Assembly (NCBI RefSeq): GCF_003852525.1
Contig: NZ_QAJL01000003.1
Location: 551,343-615,342 of the forward strand
DNA length: 64,000 bases
Reading direction: 5' to 3'
From: Pedobacter sp. KBW06
Lineage (GTDB): Bacteria > Bacteroidota > Bacteroidia > Sphingobacteriales > Sphingobacteriaceae
The notes beneath the pieces are model-generated. The model searched no databases. It saw only the letters and a program-made list of their open reading frames with translations, and had not been told where the DNA came from. Within the stretch, counting starts at the first letter, position 1; each line of letters starts with the position of its first letter. Below are positions 10,395-18,718 of this stretch, piece by piece. The position numbers and the translations under genes were made by a program.

Positions 10395-10513
10395 AAATTG
10401 TACTTTTAAACTAAAATTAAAACAGATCAATTGATCAAGTACAAACTTAAATGAACTGGAGTGATTAGGAATGGATATTACCTTGGTAATGATGGACTAT
10501 TTTATGAATCAGC

Positions 10514-11770
10514 TTATTCTATAATGAGTTGTTTTTCCAGGAAAGACCGGAAGGTTTCCAATGATTGTTCATGGATATCCTCACAGCTGTCTAACAGAAA
10601 AACATAGAAGATCTTACCTGGAAATCTATTCTGGCTTTGATTGGCACGGGCATAGGTCATTTGCCCGGTTGCTTTTACCGGTACAACTAAAGGTTGTTCG
10701 AGTAATAAACCAGGATCTTCCGGACTGTCTCTCTCGATTCCAACAGTGTAAAGGTGACCGCCACCAAGATGCGGATACAGATTTTTGTCTTTGATTTCGT
10801 AAGCGATCATTTGATCGTATTTGTTGGAAAAACTGATTTTTTGCCTCGTAGGATATTTGCCAACCAACTTTTCTACGTAGCCACTGAGCTGCTCGCCCTC
10901 TCCTGCAACTTTCCCCATCAGCAACATGGTATAACCAATGTCTTTCCCGTTTTTATTCTTTACCGTTGGGGGTGTGATCACAAATACGCCCTGCCGGTTT
11001 TTATAATCAGGGATATCAACTCTCCAGGTACTGTCCAGCAACAATTTAACTCCTAATGGCCGTGAAATGAAACTTACCATATCTCCTTTCAATGCCTTCC
11101 AGATTTCTACGTTTTTATACTGCTGATCTGGTAGAACAGTTGTAAAATGTGCGAGTGTTTGCGGACCAAATTCAGCTTCAAATGCTCCCGGTTTGCCGAA
11201 AGCAAGCTTTGCCTTTTTCATGGCAAATACCGTTGTGGATGGCATACCTGCTATGGTGGAAATATACGCATAATCATTCCAAAACCCGCCCGCATGAACA
11301 CCCAATAGCATTTTTTGAGCCAAAGCAAACTGATCAATTGCCTTTGGAATCAGGTTAGAAAGCCCAAAATGGTAACCTAAAAACCAATATCCCCTAACAT
11401 CCCCAGGGCTGCTTTTAATGGCCAGCTCATAGTTTTTTACTGCCAGTTGAAATGACTCAGACACATCCATATTATACAGGTAATGTGAGATATCACCCAG
11501 CAATAACTGCAGTTCTGTATTTTGTTCTGGTATCGCAGAAAATGAGGCATAGGCTTCTTTGAGCCCTGCGATGAGGTTTGTTTTTGGCTGATCATGAGTC
11601 CAGTTCTGTGCCCAGCGATCGTAATACCTTTTATGATCTTTAATAAAATTGAAATGCCTGACTTGTGCGGCCTCCGTACTTATTTTATCTATATTGATAT
11701 GGTCAATATTTGCAAGGCATTGCCCGCAAATGAAAGCGCAGATAAAAAGCGTGATACAAAATTTAACCAT
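10514..11770 (-). CDS. Secreted protein of unknown function with TPR-like region
   Basis: The 418-residue protein starts with a signal peptide (MVKFCITLFICAFICGQCLA). Residues about 60-180 look like short helical repeats (AVKNYELAIKSSPGDVRGYWFLG), as in TPR proteins. The second half appears beta-rich, with no catalytic motif that I recognise. It follows the preceding minus-strand gene by 11 bases and precedes the GH2 gene by 119 bases, so it may be co-transcribed with either. The function is unknown; a periplasmic scaffold or sensor is possible. Confidence 0.6.
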   Translation of the reverse strand: MVKFCITLFICAFICGQCLANIDHINIDKISTEAAQVRHFNFIKDHKRYYDRWAQNWTHDQPKTNLIAGLKEAYASFSAIPEQNTELQLLLGDISHYLYNMDVSESFQLAVKNYELAIKSSPGDVRGYWFLGYHFGLSNLIPKAIDQFALAQKMLLGVHAGGFWNDYAYISTIAGMPSTTVFAMKKAKLAFGKPGAFEAEFGPQTLAHFTTVLPDQQYKNVEIWKALKGDMVSFISRPLGVKLLLDSTWRVDIPDYKNRQGVFVITPPTVKNKNGKDIGYTMLLMGKVAGEGEQLSGYVEKLVGKYPTRQKISFSNKYDQMIAYEIKDKNLYPHLGGGHLYTVGIERDSPEDPGLLLEQPLVVPVKATGQMTYARANQSQNRFPGKIFYVFLLDSCEDIHEQSLETFRSFLEKQLIIE

Positions 11771-11781
11771 GAACGTATAAT

Positions 11782-12504
11782 TTAACCCGCCACGAAGGCA
11801 TAATTTCCGGTACTTTTCTGTTTTGCATAGTAAGTTAACTGCACAATTTCTGCTTGCTGACCGGGAGCTATAGGCGCGGTAAAAAGAGAGTTATTACTTT
11901 CAAGATCGAATTGCAGCGGAACCTGGAGCGCCTCCTCATTTGTCAGAGTAAGTACAGCCCATACCTCAAAATCCTCATGAGGCCAAAAAGACTTAGGTGT
12001 TCCCTGCGTAATTTTGCATCCGCACATCATTTCTACAAAGACAGCTAATAATCCAGATTGTGGATCTGGTAAGAGCAGCAGACCAGGTACAGTCAGGGTG
12101 AACTCATACAAATCCTGCAAAGGACTAAGCACGATACTCTGGGAAATGGTTAATGTTTGCCCGTCCGGCCTGGGGATAATGGCGGTTAAGTTCGCCGTTT
12201 CTTCTCCACTGATCAGGATTGCAGCACTTCCATAAATGGTATTTGCATCTGTCGTTAAATAGTTAACAATCGGTGTGTCGCTGTCATTCATTTGCAGGAT
12301 AGGCATACAGCTGCTACTTCCTGGCGTAAAGGAAGCGCCAATATTGCCATCGTCCGTATTGCTCCCCAGTTGGTAAGGCAGCTGAACAACTCCTTCCGAA
12401 TAGCTAAGTGTGATGTCAATATTATCCGTCTGGTAGGCATGAGGTCCGAGAAACTTCCCTCCCAATGCCTGCAGGTAAACATTAATTGTTACTTGGGTAC
12501 TCAT
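11782..12504 (-). CDS. Uncharacterised leaderless protein
   Basis: The 240-residue protein has no signal peptide (MSTQVTINVYLQALGG) yet looks like an all-beta protein, with many Thr/Ser/Gly-rich strands and one CGC motif around residue 160. It lies 11 bases upstream of a secreted TPR-like protein on the same strand, probably in one transcription unit. In style it resembles the leaderless beta-rich proteins at the right end of the window, but I see no clear sequence relationship. Function not recognised. Confidence 0.55.
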   Translation of the reverse strand: MSTQVTINVYLQALGGKFLGPHAYQTDNIDITLSYSEGVVQLPYQLGSNTDDGNIGASFTPGSSSCMPILQMNDSDTPIVNYLTTDANTIYGSAAILISGEETANLTAIIPRPDGQTLTISQSIVLSPLQDLYEFTLTVPGLLLLPDPQSGLLAVFVEMMCGCKITQGTPKSFWPHEDFEVWAVLTLTNEEALQVPLQFDLESNNSLFTAPIAPGQQAEIVQLTYYAKQKSTGNYAFVAG

Positions 12505-12526
12505 ATTTATGCAGGTTTTAATTGTT

Positions 12527-12631
12527 TTAGTTTAAGATCTTTTCCAAAGCTTCGCTGGCAACACCATCTAGTTCAGCAGCAGAATTGGAAAGCAAAACGA
12601 TCGCAGTTTTCTTTTTTAACGAAAATAACAT
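12527..12631 (-). pseudogene. Possible relic of a serine-hydrolase (beta-lactamase-like) C-terminus
   Basis: A 34-codon frame contains KTAIVLLSNSAAELDGVA, which resembles the final strand and helix of class C beta-lactamase-related hydrolases (KT.vvvLsNS). The codon immediately before the ATG is TAA, so nothing of the catalytic domain remains in frame. It may be a leftover of a deleted gene, or chance. Low confidence. Confidence 0.25.
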
Positions 12632-12691
12632 TTAAGGTTCATATTTACTAAATAATTATATTTGTTATTAATCACATCATCTTTTGGTGTG

Positions 12692-12699
12692 TAATTTTG
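12692..12699 (+). promoter_or_regulatory. Bacteroidota -7 box (TAATTTTG)
   Basis: TAATTTTG matches TAnnTTTG and lies 17 bases before the start of the next plus-strand gene. A TTTG at 12661 is too far upstream to be a normal -33 element, so the assignment is tentative. Confidence 0.4.
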
Positions 12700-12716
12700 G
12701 GCCAGTTTAAACCACG

Positions 12717-13292
12717 ATGCAAGAATTAAAAGAAATTATCGCCCAGTACAGGCTAACAAAAGATGAATGTGCTTTGGAAAACTTCAGGTTTGTTCATAAT
12801 GGTAAAACCGGTTATTATGAAATTTTTGATTTGAACTACTGGAAGAGAAAAGACCTGATTTTAGCTTTGTATGAAAATTACAGTCCGGTGGATAAGCCTT
12901 TAATCAAATGGCTGTTAAGCGAAGAATTAAAAGCCGCTGAAATAAACACACCAGTTTATACCGTAGACCTTTGCGCGTTTATGTTATACAAGCATATGGA
13001 AGCAGAAGACATCTATGCGCTTTATGAGGCCAAATTTGGCGCCGGAACAGATCTCCAGGTGTATGTAGACATTGAGCTTTTATTTGGGTCTGACAGGAAT
13101 GAAACCAAAACCTATCTTAAAAACAAACAGAAAGACAAGCGGAAAAATAAAAAAATCTTAAAGGCGATTGAATATTATGAGCAAAATCCAGATGCTAAAT
13201 TTAAATCAAGAGCAGCCTATATTGAGCATTTTGAAACCAAAAAAATAAAGGGGATTATCGCCGACCTGGAAGAATTAACAGAAAACAATTGA
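12717..13292 (+). CDS. Uncharacterised protein
   Basis: The 191-residue, probably cytoplasmic protein has no signal peptide or membrane segment. It is helical and charged, with a strongly basic stretch near residues 138-150 (KNKQKDKRKNKKILK) that could contact nucleic acid. It is followed after 74 bases by another small unknown gene on the same strand. No family recognised. Confidence 0.6.
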   Translation: MQELKEIIAQYRLTKDECALENFRFVHNGKTGYYEIFDLNYWKRKDLILALYENYSPVDKPLIKWLLSEELKAAEINTPVYTVDLCAFMLYKHMEAEDIYALYEAKFGAGTDLQVYVDIELLFGSDRNETKTYLKNKQKDKRKNKKILKAIEYYEQNPDAKFKSRAAYIEHFETKKIKGIIADLEELTENN

Positions 13293-13339
13293 ATGCAGGA
13301 AAACAATTGGAATAATAAGGTGTAAATCAAATTAGTTCG

Positions 13340-13347
13340 TAGCTTTG
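13340..13347 (+). promoter_or_regulatory. Bacteroidota -7 box (TAGCTTTG)
   Basis: TAGCTTTG fits TAnnTTTG and lies 19 bases before the start of the 86-residue gene, suggesting that this gene has its own promoter rather than depending on the upstream gene. Confidence 0.4.
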
Positions 13348-13366
13348 GAAAGAAAAAAACATCAAT

Positions 13367-13627
13367 ATGGCAGTATTACATAGAAAAGAAGAGAAAATTG
13401 AAGTTGTGCTAAGTAAGCTTCCAAAAGACTATACAGACAAACAATTCGTTGACACCTTTATTCAGCTCTATTCTCTGGACTGGGGAAAGATAAAAGCCAA
13501 TTACATTAAGCAATCTCAGGATAAAGAACCAGGAGCAATCATTACGATGCCAAAACCTGAACTTTACTTAAAAAGTATTTTAGAAACCTACCTTGAAAAT
13601 TTAAAAGAAAGCAAAGGCGGTAAATAA
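13367..13627 (+). CDS. Small uncharacterised protein
   Basis: The 86-residue protein is charged and soluble-looking (MAVLHRKEEKIEVVL..), with no recognised domain, signal peptide or membrane segment. A good hairpin terminator follows directly and a -7 box precedes it, which supports a real gene. Function unknown. Confidence 0.6.
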   Translation: MAVLHRKEEKIEVVLSKLPKDYTDKQFVDTFIQLYSLDWGKIKANYIKQSQDKEPGAIITMPKPELYLKSILETYLENLKESKGGK

Positions 13628-13632
13628 TAAAA

Positions 13633-13662
13633 ATTCCGGTACAATTGAGGTTGTACCGGAAT
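13633..13662. terminator. Hairpin terminator
   Basis: Perfect 12-base arms (ATTCCGGTACAA and TTGTACCGGAAT) with a 6-base loop, flanked by A/T-rich sequence, lie between two convergent genes. It can serve both. Confidence 0.75.
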
Positions 13663-13684
13663 AAAATTCTCAGATCTAAGCCTG

Positions 13685-14053
13685 TTAAAGTGCATCGCTG
13701 ATCTTATGATAGCAGATGTAGGATACGGCTAAAATTGCCATCACAATTAACGGAAAGAAGCCATTAAAGCCGAAGCCATCTACTGCAAAATGACTTACAC
13801 TGGCAGCAATAAAGTCAAAGCCAAATCCCGCATAAGCCCACTCCTTTATACGTTTAGGTGTTTTTGGGATGATCAGGGCCAATGAGCCCAGCACTTTAAA
13901 GACCACGAGCATCACTCCGAAATACTCAGGATACCCAAGGTGTCTGATTCCTTCTTTCGCAAGTTCTGTTTGAGAAGTTAATGCAGGCATCACTCCTTCG
14001 AACAGAAAAATCAGGGTAGTTGTAATCCAATAAATTATTTTATTCTTTTTCAT
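13685..14053 (-). CDS. DoxX-like family membrane protein
   Basis: The 122-residue protein has four predicted membrane helices (about 7-24, 46-63, 72-92, 97-118) and the pattern of the DoxX_2/DoxX-like family (GYPEYFGVMLVVFKVLGSLAL). Members are small inner-membrane proteins; some relate to oxidoreductase or quinone function, most are undefined. It has its own gap on both sides and appears to be a single-gene unit. Confidence 0.8.
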   Translation of the reverse strand: MKKNKIIYWITTTLIFLFEGVMPALTSQTELAKEGIRHLGYPEYFGVMLVVFKVLGSLALIIPKTPKRIKEWAYAGFGFDFIAASVSHFAVDGFGFNGFFPLIVMAILAVSYICYHKISDAL

Positions 14054-14172
14054 TTTGATTGGTTTGTTTAAGGTTCATTTACCGTTTCAAAATTAGGTTC
14101 GAATTCCGGCTTTGGACTAGTGTAAAAACGACATATTCAGGGGGCAAATCAGACAACAAGGTGCTGATGCGT

Positions 14173-14862
14173 CTATTTGCTTGTTTTGAGGCCATTTAGA
14201 TAGGCCAGTTTCACAGAAACTGCATCTGAGAATTCAGAAAACATTAAATTAATCGGCTTCCCTCCTTCTAACTCTTTATAAAGCTTCAGAATTGCGCTCT
14301 TTCCACCGGTATCAGCAAGATAATTAAGGAAAAACGCTTGTGCTTCTTCTTTTTTTCCAAGACAAAGCATGAAAGCCAGCGGACTCAGGTGTTTATTCGC
14401 ATAAGGGTTGAACTTCGTTCCGTTAGCCGCTAAAAATGGTATGGCTTTTTGTGTGTTTTCAAACAAGTCAAAAATAGGCAACGCATACGTTTTTATCGTC
14501 TCAATGACTTCTGCAACTGCTGTTTCCTGGATATTTCCGGAAACATTCCATGATTTCCATTCCTGAAAATGAGTAATATATCCCAACTGTTCTCCATAAA
14601 TCATTGCATTCTCATATTCGCCATTGTTTTGTTCCATCAGCCATTTCTTTAATCGCTTTGACGAAATAAGAAGATGTGGTAACAACTTCACGAAACCGGG
14701 ACTGTTTAAGGAGCTGGACTGGAAATAGATTTCAAAAGTGATGTCTTTATCAGCTGATTTCTTTTTTAAACTCTGGCATTGCTGACTAGCCTTAAATCCA
14801 AAATCAGCGAGTTCCTCACTGATCTTACTACATGCAGCTAAAAAAATTTCTCTTGAATTCAT
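14173..14862 (-). CDS. Uncharacterised protein, weakly DUF4304-like
   Basis: The 229-residue soluble protein has an N-terminal part (IFLAACSKISEELADFGFK, then ITFEIYFQSSSLNS) that faintly resembles DUF4304-like proteins. I cannot confirm a family. The C-terminal half is helical and ends in a Lys-rich tail. It stands alone between the DoxX-like gene and the divergent MarR-GNAT gene. Function unknown. Confidence 0.55.
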   Translation of the reverse strand: MNSREIFLAACSKISEELADFGFKASQQCQSLKKKSADKDITFEIYFQSSSLNSPGFVKLLPHLLISSKRLKKWLMEQNNGEYENAMIYGEQLGYITHFQEWKSWNVSGNIQETAVAEVIETIKTYALPIFDLFENTQKAIPFLAANGTKFNPYANKHLSPLAFMLCLGKKEEAQAFFLNYLADTGGKSAILKLYKELEGGKPINLMFSEFSDAVSVKLAYLNGLKTSK

Positions 14863-14962
14863 GGGGGATTACTTTGCCTTCAAAACTAAACATTTTGGCC
14901 TGACCGCCAAAGCAATTCCCAGATCATAAAAGCGGAGAATTGTCAAAAAATCAGACCTGCTA

Positions 14963-14992
14963 TTTGATTATTAAAAACTATAACTACATTTA
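14963..14992 (+). promoter_or_regulatory. Likely promoter of the MarR-GNAT gene
   Basis: TTTG at 14963-14966 and TACATTTA at 14985-14992 (7 of 8 matches to TAnnTTTG) are 18 bases apart, close to the Bacteroidota consensus. The -7 box overlaps the first palindrome of the adjacent operator, which suits repression by the gene's own product. Confidence 0.5.
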
Positions 14993-15010
14993 CGTAATTG
15001 ATTACGTAAT
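14990..15010. promoter_or_regulatory. Twin palindromic operator (TTACGTAAT x2)
   Basis: TTACGTAAT occurs at 14990-14998 and again at 15002-15010. TTACGTAA is self-complementary, so each is a dyad, and their centres are 12 bases apart. The site ends 11 bases before the MarR-GNAT start codon, the usual place for an autoregulatory MarR operator. Confidence 0.6.
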
Positions 15011-15021
15011 TAAGTATACAG

Positions 15022-15966
15022 ATGAACATTTATAATACCGTTGGGAAGATGGCGATTGGAAGTCGCCTCCGCAGATTAAGCGAATTGATGATGGATCAGG
15101 CAGGTGAAATTTACGCACTATACGGGATAGAGCTGCAGGCAAAATGGTTTCCTGTTGTTTATGCACTTTCGGGCGGAGCTGAAAAGTCCATCACACAAAT
15201 CGCACAGGAGATCGGTCACTCCCATCCCTCCGTAAGCACCATTGTCAAAGAAATGGTGAAACAAAAGATAGCAAAAGAAAGTCCGGGTAAAGACGACGCA
15301 CGTAAAAACTTCGTGAAACTTACGGCCAAAGGACTCGCAATTAAAGAAAGTGCCAAAATCCAGTTTGAGGATGTAAATTCTGCGGTTGAAAATATGCTTG
15401 GAGAAAGCCAGTACAACCTCTGGAAGGCCATTGAAGAATGGGAGTTTTTACTCGGTCAGAAGAGCATGTTAAAGAGAGTGGAAGAAGAAAAGAAATTAAG
15501 AGAAAGCAAGGCCGTAGAGATCGTACCTTACAATGAGAGTTATCAGCAGGCGTTTAAAAAGCTGAATCAGGATTGGATCACCACCTATTTCAAAATGGAA
15601 GAGGCCGATTTTAAGTCGCTGGACCATCCTAAAGAGTATATCCTGGATAAAGGAGGCTTTATCTTCATTGCCCTGTACCAGGGAAACCCTATAGGCACCT
15701 GCTCGTTGATCAAAATGGACAACAATACCTTTGAACTGGCCAAGATGGCGGTATCAGATGAGGCAAAAGGAAAAGGAATTGGCTTTATGTTAGGCAATGC
15801 CTTAATTCAGAAAGCAAAAGAAGAAGGAGCCAATAGATTATACCTGGAAAGTAATACCATTTTGAAACCGGCAATCAACCTTTATCACAAGCTTGGCTTT
15901 AAAAAAATCACAGGAATTCCTTCTCCGTATGAACGATGTAACATCCAAATGGAGCTCAGCTTTTAA
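15022..15966 (+). CDS. MarR-type regulator fused to GNAT acetyltransferase
   Basis: The 314-residue protein joins an N-terminal MarR winged helix (about 35-140; ITQIAQEIGHSHPSVSTIVKEM is the recognition helix region) to a C-terminal GNAT domain (about 165-314). The latter carries the acetyl-CoA binding motif around residues 245-260 (SDEAKGKGIGFMLGNALI) and the LYHKLGFKK signature. Proteins of this architecture are annotated as bifunctional HTH regulator/N-acetyltransferases; the acetyl acceptor is unknown. The upstream twin palindrome suggests autoregulation. No partner gene is adjacent. Confidence 0.9.
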   Translation: MNIYNTVGKMAIGSRLRRLSELMMDQAGEIYALYGIELQAKWFPVVYALSGGAEKSITQIAQEIGHSHPSVSTIVKEMVKQKIAKESPGKDDARKNFVKLTAKGLAIKESAKIQFEDVNSAVENMLGESQYNLWKAIEEWEFLLGQKSMLKRVEEEKKLRESKAVEIVPYNESYQQAFKKLNQDWITTYFKMEEADFKSLDHPKEYILDKGGFIFIALYQGNPIGTCSLIKMDNNTFELAKMAVSDEAKGKGIGFMLGNALIQKAKEEGANRLYLESNTILKPAINLYHKLGFKKITGIPSPYERCNIQMELSF

Positions 15967-16085
15967 AATCAACCTGGAAAATCACTAAAAAGAAGATCAT
16001 CGCAAAAGAAAAACAGGTTATTTTTTGCCCTTAAAGGCTAAAAAAAGGCGGTTTTACAAAAAATTTGAAAATATTTCAATCTTTA

Positions 16086-16116
16086 TTTGGAAAACCAATT
16101 AGGATTTGTACTTTTG
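16086..16116 (+). promoter_or_regulatory. Consensus promoter of tRNA-Ser
   Basis: TTTG (16086-16089), a 19-base spacer and TACTTTTG (16109-16116) match the Bacteroidota promoter TTTG-N19-TAnnTTTG exactly. The box ends 4 bases before the mature tRNA, so transcription probably starts at or just before the tRNA 5' end. Confidence 0.85.
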
Positions 16117-16120
16117 CGCC

Positions 16121-16210
16121 GGAGAGTTGGCAGAGTGGTCGATTGCGGCAGTCTTGAAAACTGTTGACTTGTCAAAGGGTCCGCGGGTTCGAATCCCCCA
16201 CTCTCCGCCA
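16121..16210 (+). tRNA. tRNA-Ser (anticodon TGA)
   Basis: The acceptor stem GGAGAGT pairs with ACTCTCC, followed by G and an encoded CCA end. The anticodon loop CTTGAAA between GCAGT and ACTGT gives TGA, reading UCA serine codons. A long variable arm follows, as in serine tRNAs, then the T-loop TTCGAAT. The T-stem (GCGGG with CCCCC) has one C-C mismatch. The 3' end is copied twice downstream in direct repeats, as expected of an integration target. Confidence 0.95.
16194..16208 (+). repeat. Putative att core in the tRNA-Ser 3' end
   Basis: The 15 bases TCCCCCACTCTCCGC, from the T-stem to the discriminator base, recur exactly at 18844-18858 and 20919-20933. Sharing of a tRNA 3' end by flanking repeats is the usual sign of tyrosine-integrase insertion. 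Confidence 0.65.
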
Positions 16211-16226
16211 AGGTATCAAAACCTAC

Positions 16227-16261
16227 AAAAAGCCTGGAATCGTAAGATTTCAGGCTTTTTT
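16227..16261 (+). terminator. Terminator after tRNA-Ser
   Basis: AAAAAGCCTG and CAGGCTTTTTT form a stem with a T-run. Closely similar hairpins follow both downstream att-like repeats. Confidence 0.8.
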
Positions 16262-16449
16262 GTTTCAATACCAAAGCCACAATTGTCATCAATTTCGATA
16301 TAGCTGACAAATGATAAAGTAATTATTTGTAGTTGCTTTTAAAGACACCTACAAAATAGAGATTATCCAATTAATGATAAACATATTAGTAATCTATCTT
16401 GACTTCTAATAATCAAAATGCTAATTTTACATTCTAAACACCCATTGAG

Positions 16450-17340
16450 ATGTCGGTATTGATATTTGATCAATTGACTGATCCGCGCGAGATAAGTAAC
16501 AATCCATATCAATTATTTTGTCCTTATTGCAAAAGTAATCTTGAGGCTTTCGAGGTTGTAGGAGATATGTGGCAAATTAGTAATGATGAAATATTGGAAA
16601 TTCACAAAAAAACCTCTGATAGCTATAAAGAGTTACATAACCTGGAAGACTGCTACCTTAATCTTGATCTAGACTCAAAAGAATTTGAAATTTATGTTAA
16701 TTATTGCCCTACCTGCGGATGGTGGAGACTAGTAAAAGACATTTGCATTTGTGCAAAAACATGGCAGATTTGGGACATCTTTTTCGGTTATTGTAGTGTT
16801 CTTAAAAATCTCAATTTAAAAGATATTGATTTACCTTTAAAAGAAGTTTCAAGTTACCTTGTGGCGAAATATGAGGATAGATTCAAGATCAACCCCAAAG
16901 TATTTGAAGATGTAGTTGCAAATGTTTTCAAATCTGTGGGACAAGATGTTCTTGTAACGGGCTATACGCACGACAGCGGAATAGATGTTATACTTGGAGA
17001 TTCTAATGAAGACTTTATTGGGATACAAGTAAAACGCTATCGAAACAAAATAAAAGTAGAACAAATTCGATCTTTTGCGGGCGCATTGATACTAGCAGGT
17101 TATAAAAAAGGAATATTTGTAACTACCTCAGATTTTCAACCGGGTGCTGTTAAAGCAGCTGATCAATATTCCAATATAGCACTCCCGATTGAACTATTAA
17201 ATGCAGAGAAGTTTTATGATGCCTTAAAATTTAAGCAGCGTGAAAATTTTGATATTGATTTGATTAAAGAACTCATTAGTCAAGATAATTCCGGAAGATT
17301 GTTTTATTATGGATGTGAATGTCATAGAAACAGTCTGTAA
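16450..17340 (+). CDS. Mrr-like restriction endonuclease with zinc-ribbon N-terminus
   Basis: The 296-residue protein has two CxxC pairs in its N-terminal half (FCPYCKSN and YCPTCGWW), consistent with a zinc ribbon. The C-terminal Mrr_cat/PD-(D/E)xK fold (about 155-265) shows the catalytic Asp in SGIDVIL (Asp179) and the QxK motif in GIQVKRY (Gln193, Lys195). Family members cut foreign or methylated DNA or act inside restriction systems. It lies just after tRNA-Ser, inside the repeat-bounded island, and no methyltransferase is visible nearby, which favours a stand-alone type IV-like role. The start at 16450 fits the AT-rich upstream gap. Confidence 0.82.
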   Translation: MSVLIFDQLTDPREISNNPYQLFCPYCKSNLEAFEVVGDMWQISNDEILEIHKKTSDSYKELHNLEDCYLNLDLDSKEFEIYVNYCPTCGWWRLVKDICICAKTWQIWDIFFGYCSVLKNLNLKDIDLPLKEVSSYLVAKYEDRFKINPKVFEDVVANVFKSVGQDVLVTGYTHDSGIDVILGDSNEDFIGIQVKRYRNKIKVEQIRSFAGALILAGYKKGIFVTTSDFQPGAVKAADQYSNIALPIELLNAEKFYDALKFKQRENFDIDLIKELISQDNSGRLFYYGCECHRNSL

Positions 17341-17549
17341 TTATCGTTGCTTGCAAGCCCCCACTTAGATTCATATTTACAATCTGTTATCATAGTTAAG
17401 GTTCAAATTTTTACATTTTTTAATAAAACAGAACAATGCAGGGACACAAGTATTCTTAGAAGGATTAGTCCAGCTCGAATGCAACTGTCGAAACAATTGA
17501 GTTCTTAAGCAGTCATTAAATAAACCTTTGCCAGCTTTAATTAAGTCAA

Positions 17550-18536
17550 TTACATTAATCCATTACCCTCATCAAACAATTCATGCAACTTTCTTTGCAA
17601 TATTTTTTTATCTGGCAATTGGGTTTTATATTCAGCGACCATCGTAGGAGAAAGACTTCGGCTTAACGCGTATTCGACTACCTCACTATCTTTATCCTTG
17701 CATAGTAAAATGCCTATACTTGGCTTTTCATTTTGTTTTTTCACATCTCTATCAAGTGCTTCCAGATAAAAATTTAACTGGCCTAAATGCTCAGGCTTAA
17801 ACTTATCCGCTTTTAACTCAAATGCAACCAGACATTGTAATCCTCTATGGAAAAATAATAAATCAATATAAAAATCGCTACTTCCAACCATCACTTTATA
17901 TTCTTCGTCTATAAAGATAAAATCCTTCCCTAACTCGAGAATAAAAATTTTCATCTGCTGAATCAACCCCCTCTGTAAATCACTTTCATTATGCGGTTCT
18001 GGCAAATGTAAAAACTCAAAAACATAACTATCCTTAAAACTGCTAGCCAAATCAACATTAATTTCTCTCACCGCTGGTGAGAGATTTGCTTTACCTATCA
18101 TCACTCTTTCGTAAAAACTAGTGCTTACTTGCCTTTCTAATTCGCGTTTACCATACCTCTCCTGAATACATAGTTTTAGATAGAATTCTTTTTCTTCTTC
18201 AGTTTTAGCTCGGGAAAATATGATAAGATTATTTGTCCAACTAATTTCTCTCACCAGTGGTGAGAGTTTTGGAGATGCCTTATAAACATCATAAAACTGT
18301 CTCATTCGCCAAAGATTCTTATTTGAAAAACCTTTTAGATCTGGCTCGCTGCGCTGCAAGTATTCAGCCAGTTGATCCACAACTGACTGGCCCCAATCAG
18401 AGTCCTCAATCTTTTTACTAATATACTTTCCAATTTTCCAATAAAGATCAATTAATTCAGTATTAACAGATTTCAATGCATTAAATCGAGACTCCTTGAT
18501 GAGATCAATCACTTGAGCAAATTGTTTTTCCAACAT
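17550..18536 (-). CDS. DUF1016 / YhcG-type PDDEXK nuclease domain protein
   Basis: From ATG at 18536 the protein has 328 residues; an ATG at 18578 would add 14. Residues about 5-150 form DUF1016_N (VNTELIDLYWKIGKYI, WGQSVVDQLAEYL), and the C-terminal half is the nuclease domain, with FIDEEYKVMVGSSDFYIDLLFFHR and VAFELKADKF supplying the D-ExK-like residues. The family is thought to act on branched or foreign DNA. Two peptides, LSPLVREI and LSPAVREI, are coded by near-identical palindromic DNA. It is carried in the tRNA-Ser island next to the Mrr-like gene, in the opposite orientation. Confidence 0.85.
   Translation of the reverse strand: MLEKQFAQVIDLIKESRFNALKSVNTELIDLYWKIGKYISKKIEDSDWGQSVVDQLAEYLQRSEPDLKGFSNKNLWRMRQFYDVYKASPKLSPLVREISWTNNLIIFSRAKTEEEKEFYLKLCIQERYGKRELERQVSTSFYERVMIGKANLSPAVREINVDLASSFKDSYVFEFLHLPEPHNESDLQRGLIQQMKIFILELGKDFIFIDEEYKVMVGSSDFYIDLLFFHRGLQCLVAFELKADKFKPEHLGQLNFYLEALDRDVKKQNEKPSIGILLCKDKDSEVVEYALSRSLSPTMVAEYKTQLPDKKILQRKLHELFDEGNGLM
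18065..18083. repeat. Intragenic palindrome CTCTCACC-GCT-GGTGAGAG
   Basis: A perfect 8-base inverted repeat with a 3-base centre lies inside the DUF1016 gene and codes for part of LSPAVREI. It matches 18248-18266 apart from the centre. Confidence 0.7.
18248..18266. repeat. Intragenic palindrome CTCTCACC-AGT-GGTGAGAG
   Basis: Second copy of the palindrome in the same gene and reading frame, coding for part of LSPLVREI. The flanking bases (TTTCTCTCACC.. and ..GAGAG) are shared as well, so the two copies are probably related by descent. Confidence 0.7.
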
Positions 18537-18718
18537 ATTAAGTTTATTAGCAACAAATGGTATTGACCAAAAATACATATAATGCAGCTAAAATCCTGAA
18601 TATCACATTAAGCATAACAGGACAACAGTCAACGGTTCACAGGATTACCAGGACGTGCCGATATAAAGGACAAATATGTTAGTAAATATCAATTTAAAAC
18701 ATAGATTTTAATAAAAAA

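Noticed and set aside
12717..13627. Two small unknown genes as a toxin-antitoxin pair
   Set aside because: The 74-base gap, a separate -7 box before the second gene and the lack of any toxin or antitoxin motif do not support it.
16083..16310. 75-codon minus-strand frame across tRNA-Ser
   Set aside because: It lies antisense to the tRNA and its terminator and has no protein-like features.
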